From positions 1 to 18,924 of the forward strand of contig JBCBUE010000064.1 of assembly GCA_039818285.1 (NCBI GenBank): 18,924 bases of DNA, written 5' to 3'. Of this stretch, positions 14,117-18,924 are shown piece by piece. This DNA is from JBCBUE01 sp039818285. Its GTDB lineage: Bacteria; Planctomycetota; Phycisphaerae; Phycisphaerales; Phycisphaeraceae. Position 1 is the stretch's first letter; each line of letters starts with the position of its first letter. Made by a program: the position numbers and the translations under genes. The notes below the pieces were generated by a model. The model made no database searches, was not told the DNA's origin, and was given only the letters and a program-made list of their open reading frames with translations.

Positions 14117-14123
14117 TTGAGTC

Positions 14124-14513
14124 ATGGATCGTATGGATGCCTGGACCAATCCATTTGCTCCCGCTGACGACCGAAGTCCGCTATCGGCATGGCAACGGAT
14201 TGCATCCCCATTGCTTGGCCTTCTTCACCTATTGATTGTGGCCCCCGGATTCGGCCTAGTTTCACAAGCTCTACTCGGCTTGATACTTCAGAATTTCTGG
14301 AGCCCGAACCCTATCTTTCCGTACACCTTTCTTGGCATGTTTGCCATGCTTTTCCTTTCGATCATGACGCTCTTCTTCACGTACATCACATTTCTCAGCT
14401 CGATTAATGGCATGACATATCTGCTTGCCACCGTCTTAGGTCGCCGTCTTCGCGCAAGAGCTAAACGCGACGACAGCAAAGCCGTCCCTCCCGAAACCTT
14501 GGCCACCGCCTAG
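14124..14513 (+). CDS. Small membrane protein, unknown, low GC
   Basis: A 129-aa protein with two long hydrophobic segments (about residues 26-56 and 66-100) and a basic, charged C-terminus (RRLRARAKRDD), so probably an inner-membrane protein with a cytoplasmic tail. I do not recognise a family. By eye its GC is about half, far below the flanking genes, and it uses A/T-ending codons (TTT, ATT, CTT, CAT) that are rare nearby, which suggests a different origin. It ends 11 nt from the convergent infC stop, with no terminator between. Confidence 0.7.
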   Translation: MDRMDAWTNPFAPADDRSPLSAWQRIASPLLGLLHLLIVAPGFGLVSQALLGLILQNFWSPNPIFPYTFLGMFAMLFLSIMTLFFTYITFLSSINGMTYLLATVLGRRLRARAKRDDSKAVPPETLATA

Positions 14514-14524
14514 CGGAAAGGTAT

Positions 14525-15124
14525 TTACCCCTGCGCCGTCGCCTCCGCCGGCTGCGCCGCCGCCTTCGCCACTTCCTTCTTCGTGCGGTCCGGCGTCAGC
14601 AGCATCGTCATCCGACGCCCCTGCATCTTCGGCATCGCCTCGACCTTCGCCACGTCCTCGAGCTTCTCGAACACGTCACGCATGATCTTGATGCCCAGGT
14701 CCTGGTGCGCCATCTCCCGGCCGCGGAACAGCATCGTGAACTGCACCTTGTCGCCGTCCTCGAGGAACCCGCGGGCCTTGCTGACCTTGATGCCCAGGTC
14801 GTGCCCGTCGATCTTCGGCCGAAGCCGCATGCCCTTGAGCTCGCTCTGCTTGGAGTGAGCCTTGGCCTTCTGCTCCTTCTTGCGCTGGGCGTACTTCCAC
14901 TTGCCGTAGTCCATGATCTTGCACACGGGCGGGTCGGCCTTGGGCGCGACCTCCACCAGATCAAGACCGGCGTCGCGGGCACGGCGGCGGGCGTCTTCGA
15001 CATCGACGACGCCGACGGGGTTGTCGTCTTCGTCGATCAAACGGAGCGGGGAGATGCGGATCTGCTCGTTGACACGCAGGCGCTTGCCGGTGTCCTTGGG
15101 CTGCGGCTTGAAACGGCGGGGAAT
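14525..15124 (-). CDS. infC: Translation initiation factor IF-3, probable AUU start
   Basis: IF-3 binds the 30S subunit and checks start-codon and initiator-tRNA pairing. The N-domain has RVNEQIR (17-23), LIDEDDNPVG and PPVCKIMDYGKWKY (65-78); the C-domain has FRGREMAH (133-140) and MPKMQGRRMTMLL. No ATG, GTG or TTG occurs in frame between the upstream stop (15206-15208) and a TTG at 15040, and that TTG would delete the conserved RVNEQIR. ATT at 15124 has GGAG 8 nt upstream. An AUU start is known for infC in E. coli, where IF-3 represses its own translation, so the same control is likely. This gives 199 aa, normal for the family. The usual partners rpmI and rplT are not downstream. Confidence 0.92.
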   Translation of the reverse strand: MPRRFKPQPKDTGKRLRVNEQIRISPLRLIDEDDNPVGVVDVEDARRRARDAGLDLVEVAPKADPPVCKIMDYGKWKYAQRKKEQKAKAHSKQSELKGMRLRPKIDGHDLGIKVSKARGFLEDGDKVQFTMLFRGREMAHQDLGIKIMRDVFEKLEDVAKVEAMPKMQGRRMTMLLTPDRTKKEVAKAAAQPAEATAQG

Positions 15125-15136
15125 GGGCGGAACTCC
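15122..15136 (-). promoter_or_regulatory. SD and AUU start codon of infC
   Basis: On the minus strand GGAG (15136-15133), an 8-nt spacer, then ATT (15124-15122). A second ATT at 15151 lacks an SD. The rare start codon is the expected site of IF-3 self-repression. Confidence 0.75.
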
Positions 15137-15208
15137 AACGAGGGACGAAATCGGGCGGGCCGCACGCGCGTGGGACCCCGGAGACGCGACGCGTCGCCGA
15201 ACCGTTCA

Positions 15209-15214
15209 GTATAT
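15209..15214 (-). promoter_or_regulatory. -10 element TATACT upstream of infC
   Basis: TATACT on the minus strand matches 5 of 6 consensus bases and lies just after the cdsA stop codon. The start site would be near 15202, giving a leader of about 78 nt with a GCGACGCGTCGC palindrome. The -35 region (TGTTTC at 17 nt) is weak. Confidence 0.45.
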
Positions 15215-15227
15215 CGGCCCGCCGGGC

Positions 15228-16181
15228 TCAGGAAACATGCGGGGCCGCCGCCAGCAGCCAATACGCCACCGGCGCCGCCAGAATCGGCGAATCCGCCACG
15301 TCCAGCACCCCCCCGAACCCCGGCACCCCCGTCCCCGAATCCTTCGCCTGCGCGTCCCGCTTGAACACCGACGCCGCCAGGTCCCCCAGCTGACCCACCG
15401 CCGCCACCGTGAACCCCGCCAGCCCCGCGTACACCAGCCCCAGCTCCATCGGCACGTACACCCGTCGATCCCCCACGCTCTCCCACGCCCCCGCCCACCC
15501 GTAGTGGTTCGACAACGCCGCCAGCCCCACCGACAGCCCCGTCGCCACCGCCAGCCCCCCGATCAGACCCTCCCACGTCTTCTTCGGGCTCAGCCACTCG
15601 ATCAGCTTATGCCGACCCAAAAACCGCCCCACGAAATACGCCCCGATGTCCGCCGACTTGATCACCAGCAGGATCGACCCCAGCATCCACGCCGAGTGCC
15701 ACCGCCGGATCGCCAGCAAAAACCCCGGCAGCAGCCCCGCGTACACGAACGCGAACATCACCACCGCCACCGCCACGATCGCCCCGTCCGTCCGCCGGCC
15801 CGACGTGTATCGCGCCAACGCCAGCACAAACAGACCGATCATCACCGACGCGTGGATAGCCACCGTCGCCGACCCGTCCAGCCCCGCCGGCACGATGTAC
15901 ATCAGCACGCACCCCAGAAGACCCGCCAGCCACACCATCAACCCGTCCGCCGACGACCCCGTCGCCCGGATCAGCTTGACGATCTCCCGCAGCAGCAACG
16001 CCTGAAGCACCAGGAACATCGCCAGCACCAGCAGCCCCGCCGGCAGATAGGCCCGCCCCAGAAACAGCGTCTGCCAGACCGTCCCGCGCAGGTCCAGCCG
16101 ATCGAGCTCGTTATCGAGCGCGAGCAGCACGATCAACCCGACGATCATCAACGCGCCAAGGGGCAGGCGATACTTGAGCAC
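15228..16181 (-). CDS. cdsA: Phosphatidate cytidylyltransferase
   Basis: An integral membrane enzyme making CDP-diacylglycerol from phosphatidate and CTP, the branch point of phospholipid synthesis. The 317-aa protein has about eight hydrophobic segments and the family signature in its C-terminal third: SPKKTWEG (198-205), GQLGD (263-267), SVFKR (271-275), KD (280-281) and GFGGVLDVADS (288-298). The last motif has Val where many members have Arg (LDR.DS), a small oddity. The start is GTG 16181, with TATAGT ending 6 nt upstream, so the mRNA is probably leaderless. Read-through into infC, on the same strand and 100 nt further on, is possible. Confidence 0.92.
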   Translation of the reverse strand: MLKYRLPLGALMIVGLIVLLALDNELDRLDLRGTVWQTLFLGRAYLPAGLLVLAMFLVLQALLLREIVKLIRATGSSADGLMVWLAGLLGCVLMYIVPAGLDGSATVAIHASVMIGLFVLALARYTSGRRTDGAIVAVAVVMFAFVYAGLLPGFLLAIRRWHSAWMLGSILLVIKSADIGAYFVGRFLGRHKLIEWLSPKKTWEGLIGGLAVATGLSVGLAALSNHYGWAGAWESVGDRRVYVPMELGLVYAGLAGFTVAAVGQLGDLAASVFKRDAQAKDSGTGVPGFGGVLDVADSPILAAPVAYWLLAAAPHVS

Positions 16182-16187
16182 CCGGCG

Positions 16188-16193
16188 ACTATA
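16188..16193 (-). promoter_or_regulatory. -10 element TATAGT, leaderless GTG start of cdsA
   Basis: TATAGT (5 of 6 consensus) ends 6 nt before GTG 16181, placing the start site exactly on the G of the start codon. No SD is present. Confidence 0.6.
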
Positions 16194-17000
16194 CGGATCG
16201 ACACGACCCGCCGCCCCGGGCCTCGCCTCCGCCGACGCACCCGCCCGTTAGCCCCGGGCCCTGCCGGGGGTGAACCACGCACGCGCACCGACCTGTCAAT
16301 GAGCCCCGCGTGCCACCGACGCCCCTTCGCCAACTTTCCAGGGCAAGAGCTTCACAACACGCAAGTCGTCGGGGGCGGGGCGGCGCGGCCTGTACACCGG
16401 GCCGAATCATGCGGCCCGCTGATCTAGCACACGCGTCGAGTCAACGATTCCGGCAGCCTGGTCGCCAACCCTGTCAGCCGCCCGCTCTCCGCGGTGCGGA
16501 GGGGACAACCCGTCGACGGTCCGCCTCGCCAGATGCCCGGCCAACGCGTGTCTGCCATGGGGGTCAGCACACAGGATGAGCGAGGTGTTCCTACCCCCGG
16601 GATGACAGGCGCCCCCAGCGCGCACAACCACCCTCTTAGACCGTCTTGCGTGGTCACCTCCCGACGCGGCGCGGTCGCGACGAGACGGCGTGTGACCGAG
16701 GGTGGCACGGCCGCGGACGGCCGTGGGCGATTGTGCATGCGGGGCGGCTACGCCACGGCCGACACGCGGCCGGCCACCCGGGAGGTCTTCACGCAACACG
16801 CTCTCGCCCCCGGCTCGGTTGAGCTTATTGAATCACAGGCCCATGACATCCCACTCACCCGCAGCCGGGACGCCACGCGTCCCGGGGTTCAACGCACATC
16901 GCGCTTCCGTCCACAGAACCGTCTGCTGCGTGCGCGCACAGGCCCACAAGCCGATCGCTAACCCCGCTGTCGGTCACGCCCGCTCACCGGCCCGCCAACC
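16194..17000. other. 800-nt stretch without a recognisable gene
   Basis: Open frames exist on both strands but are Arg/Pro/Gly-rich shadows without SD or family features. Strong hairpins are present: CTCCGC-GGT-GCGGAG (16487-16501), CACGGCC...GGCCGTG (16706-16725) and CCGGGACGC-CAC-GCGTCCCGG (16865-16885). Two crossed pairings occur at 16641-16697. I looked for RNase P RNA, tmRNA, SRP RNA and group II intron signatures and found none. It may hold an unknown RNA or a decayed gene. Confidence 0.5.
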
Positions 17001-18230
17001 TCACGCCGCCTCAACCGGCTCGAACGCCCAGTGCGCAAACGGGTCTTCGAGCTCCTCCCAACCCGCCGGGCCCAGCGCCATCTCCTCGTCGGTCAGCAGG
17101 CAGGCGTCCAGCAGCAGCCGGACCTTCGCCTCGTCCATCCGCACGCCGATCATCACCACCTCCTGCCGGCGATCGCCGAACGGCTCTTCCCACTTCGAGG
17201 CGATCCATTGCTTGAGCTCCGGCTCCTCGGGCTGGTGATCGGGCGGCGCCGTCGCCCACCATCGGCCGGCCGGCTCGACCCGGAACGAACCGCCCGCCTG
17301 CGACCACATCGCCGCGAAGTCGTGCTTCGTCGCCAGCCAGCAATACCCCTTGGATCGCGTGGTGCCCAGCCCCGTGCCGTTCATCGCGTTGTACAGCCGC
17401 TGCGGGTGGAAAGGCCGGCGCGCCCGATACACAAAGCTCGTGATCCCGTACTCCTCGGTCTCCGGCGTGTGCTCCTCGTTGAGCTCCTTGATCCAAGCGG
17501 GCGAGCTCATCGCCTTGTCCATATCAAAGCGCTCGGCCCCGAGGATCTCGTCCAACGCCACCTCGGAGTTGACCGTCCGGATCAGCTTCGCGTCGGCGTT
17601 GAGCGTGCGGATCATCGCCTCCACCTCCGCCAGCTCCGCCTCGTCCACCAGGTCGCACTTGTTCACGAGGATCACGTCGGCGAACTCGACCTGATCGGTC
17701 AGCAGGTCCGCGATCGTCCGCTCGTCCTCGTCCGACAGCCCGATCTCGCGATCGACCAGGTCGTCCTGGCCGTGGAACTCGGCCCGGAACGTCGAGGCGT
17801 CCACCACCGTCACCATCGTGTCCAGCCGTGATAGCTTCGCCAGCGAATTCCCTTCTTCATCTTCGAACGTAAATGTCTGCGCCACCGGCAAGGGCTCGGA
17901 AATCCCCGTGGATTCGATCAAGAGGTAGTCAAACTTCCCCTCCCGCGACAGACGCGACACCGCCTTGAGCAGGTCGTCGCGCAGCGTGCAGCAGATGCAC
18001 CCGTTGGACATCTCGACGAGCTCCTCCTCGACGCGGTCGAGCTGGGCGTCGCCCTGGCGGACGAGGTCGGCGTCGATGTTGACCTCGCTCATCTCGTTCA
18101 CGAGCACGGCGATGCGGCGCCCCTCGCGGTTGGCGAGCATGTGCGCCAGCAGCGTGGTTTTGCCGGAGCCGAGGAAGCCGGAGAGGACGGTGACGGGGAG
18201 GCGGGGTGCGGTCGTTTGCGGCTGACTCAT
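17001..18230 (-). CDS. COG0523 (CobW/ZigA/YciC-type) metal-handling GTPase
   Basis: A 409-aa G3E-family GTPase thought to deliver metal ions, in this subgroup often zinc, to client proteins in the cytoplasm. It has Walker A GFLGSGKTT (18-26), the metal-binding GCICC (77-81), ESTG (106-109), the guanine-specificity motif NKCD (190-193) and a CobW C-terminal domain. Full length and the C-terminal sequence (GYCWLATKHD, RWW) fit the ZigA/YciC group better than CobW proper. ATG 18230 is chosen over GTG 18260 because AGGAG lies 7 nt upstream. A dyad resembling a Zur/Fur box at 18276-18295 suggests induction under metal shortage. It lies downstream of hxlR on the same strand. Confidence 0.9.
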   Translation of the reverse strand: MSQPQTTAPRLPVTVLSGFLGSGKTTLLAHMLANREGRRIAVLVNEMSEVNIDADLVRQGDAQLDRVEEELVEMSNGCICCTLRDDLLKAVSRLSREGKFDYLLIESTGISEPLPVAQTFTFEDEEGNSLAKLSRLDTMVTVVDASTFRAEFHGQDDLVDREIGLSDEDERTIADLLTDQVEFADVILVNKCDLVDEAELAEVEAMIRTLNADAKLIRTVNSEVALDEILGAERFDMDKAMSSPAWIKELNEEHTPETEEYGITSFVYRARRPFHPQRLYNAMNGTGLGTTRSKGYCWLATKHDFAAMWSQAGGSFRVEPAGRWWATAPPDHQPEEPELKQWIASKWEEPFGDRRQEVVMIGVRMDEAKVRLLLDACLLTDEEMALGPAGWEELEDPFAHWAFEPVEAA

Positions 18231-18275
18231 GAGGCATCTCCTGCTGCCGGATGGGGACACAAACCCGCATCGAGC

Positions 18276-18295
18276 GAAAATGATAAGCCATTCTC
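18276..18295 (-). promoter_or_regulatory. Zur/Fur-like operator before COG0523 gene
   Basis: The dyad GAGAATG-N6-CATTTTC (minus strand) is A/T-rich in a GC-rich genome and overlaps a possible -10 TATCAT. Its half sites resemble the GA-AATG...CATT-TC pattern of Zur and Fur boxes. COG0523 genes are often Zur targets, which fits the position about 45 nt before the start codon. The regulator is not in the window. Confidence 0.5.
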
Positions 18296-18355
18296 AACCG
18301 TAGAGCGAGTGTGCCCACATGGAATTCCTTTCAACGAGTTCAAACCGCCGTTCAG

Positions 18356-18703
18356 CTATTCGCAGACGCACTCGGCTCGACGCTTCGCTTTGAAACCGCG
18401 GCCCCATTCCCGCATAACGGTGAGAATCGCTTCGAGCGATCGACCAAATTCAGTGAGCTCGTACTCCACGCGGGGCGGCACTTCGGCGTAGACGTGGCGG
18501 GTGAGAACGCCGTCGGCCTCGAGTTCGCGCAACTGGAGGGTGATCATTCGCTCGGTCGCATTTGGTGTTAGACGCCGAAGTTCGCCGAAACGTTTGCGTC
18601 CATCGAGTAGATGACAGATCAGCACGGGTTTCCAGCGGCCACCGATCACGGAAAGAGTGGCCTCAACGTCGCATCCAGTTCGCCAGTTGTAGTCGCGGGC
18701 CAT
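18356..18703 (-). CDS. HxlR-family transcriptional regulator
   Basis: A 115-aa winged-helix DNA-binding protein of the HxlR/YodB/HypR type, probably a dimer. Cys11 in the GCDVEATLSVIGGRWK segment is the Cys often used for redox or electrophile sensing in this family; Cys112 and Cys114 near the C-terminus are extra. RFGELRRLTPNATERMITLQLRELEADGV is the helix-turn-helix, and VEYELTEFGRSL the wing. The SD is AAGGAG. It is divergent from a probable DUF1330 gene with a shared 170-nt control region, the usual arrangement when the regulator controls its neighbour. GC here is lower than in most of the window. Confidence 0.92.
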   Translation of the reverse strand: MARDYNWRTGCDVEATLSVIGGRWKPVLICHLLDGRKRFGELRRLTPNATERMITLQLRELEADGVLTRHVYAEVPPRVEYELTEFGRSLEAILTVMREWGRGFKAKRRAECVCE

Positions 18704-18735
18704 GGTGTCTCCTTCACATCCGCACGATCACTCGT

Positions 18736-18777
18736 ATCCAATACTTACATAAATGTGGGTACTTGTCCATAGTGGAT
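18736..18777. promoter_or_regulatory. 42-bp imperfect dyad between hxlR and DUF1330 gene
   Basis: The arms ATCCAATACTTACA and TGTCCATAGTGGAT are complementary at 10 of 14 positions and are separated by 14 bp. The dyad covers the predicted -35 regions of both divergent promoters, so it is a good candidate HxlR operator. Confidence 0.5.
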
Positions 18778-18791
18778 GTCAGTCGTAGTGT
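18763..18791 (+). promoter_or_regulatory. Promoter of the DUF1330-type gene
   Basis: TTGTCC, 17 nt, TAGTGT. Transcription would start near 18798, leaving a leader of about 76 nt. On the opposite strand TGGACA overlaps this -35 and could serve hxlR with TAAGTA 16 nt further on. Confidence 0.45.
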
Positions 18792-18873
18792 GCTCGATGG
18801 CCCCAACAAGGGCAATGCGAGCTAAACCGGCTGACTCAGACAGAAGTGAGTCGGAGCACAGGGGATCTTGACG

Positions 18874-18924
18874 ATGGCGTACTACTCGGTTCTGGCGGTC
18901 ACTCCGACGCAGGAAGACTGGATT
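18874..18924 (+). CDS. DUF1330-type protein, 5' end only
   Basis: Only the first 17 codons are in the window: MAYYSVLAVTPTQEDWI. This start resembles small DUF1330 proteins, a ferredoxin-like alpha/beta fold of unknown function often found beside stress regulators. A GGGGA stretch lies about 8 nt upstream. The call rests on a very short sequence and on the divergent HxlR gene. Confidence 0.5.
   Translation, partial: MAYYSVLAVTPTQEDWI

Noticed and set aside
15038..15040. TTG as start of infC
   Set aside because: It would remove the conserved RVNEQIR part of the IF-3 N-domain; the upstream AUU with SD fits.
16407..16799. 130-aa minus-strand open frame (and 155-aa plus-strand frame at 16494-16961)
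   Set aside because: Arg/Gly/Pro-rich, no SD or motif; long chance frames are common at this GC.
16194..17000. RNase P RNA, tmRNA, SRP RNA or group II intron
   Set aside because: None of the conserved core sequences of these RNAs could be found on either strand.

Overview
The window looks like chromosomal DNA of a high-GC planctomycete, most likely of the Phycisphaerae type. The signs are a dockerin-like surface protein ending in a PEP-CTERM signal, two flagellins, a zinc-ribbon membrane protein of a kind common in the phylum, and GC of roughly two thirds (estimated by eye). No phage, transposon or CRISPR array is visible. The taxonomic call is inference.

Layout. 2-493: 3' end of the PEP-CTERM/dockerin protein, then a gene-free stretch with an 86-nt inverted repeat. 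959-1045 (-): tRNA-Ser(UGA). 1155-3699: GDP-L-fucose synthase, an SDR oxidoreductase and a GNAT acetyltransferase. 3696-4196 (-): zinc-ribbon membrane protein. 4221-4603 (-): a compact unit with promoter, leader, exceptionally strong Shine-Dalgarno (SD) sequence, 42-aa Cys-cluster ORF and terminator. 4670-5173 (-): unknown protein, divergent from a TIGR04282/DUF2064-type transferase carrying a G14 tract, which is followed by a receiver protein. 6809-10668: two paralogous flagellins flanking a 50-aa lipoprotein, each flagellin with its own terminator. 10788-14084: two sulfotransferases joined by ATGA and a glycosyltransferase/methyltransferase-like fusion. 14124-14513: low-GC membrane protein. 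14525-16181 (-): infC with a probable AUU start, behind cdsA. 16182-17000: a large stretch without a gene. 17001-18703 (-): a COG0523 GTPase with a Zur/Fur-like dyad in its leader and an HxlR regulator. 18874-end: start of a probable DUF1330 protein divergent from hxlR.

How the parts fit together. The flagellins followed by sulfotransferases and a glycosyltransferase suggest, but do not prove, sulfated glycosylation of the filament or another surface glycan; the GDP-fucose synthase and TIGR04282 protein could be further surface-sugar functions. Genes here use two start modes. Some have clear SD sequences (SDR, flagellins, lipoprotein, COG0523, HxlR). Seven others have no SD but carry a -10-like hexamer 6-8 nt before the start codon, as expected for leaderless mRNAs. 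The most novel-looking items are the Cys-cluster micro-ORF unit, the leaderless pattern, the flagellin-sulfotransferase neighbourhood and the G14 tract.
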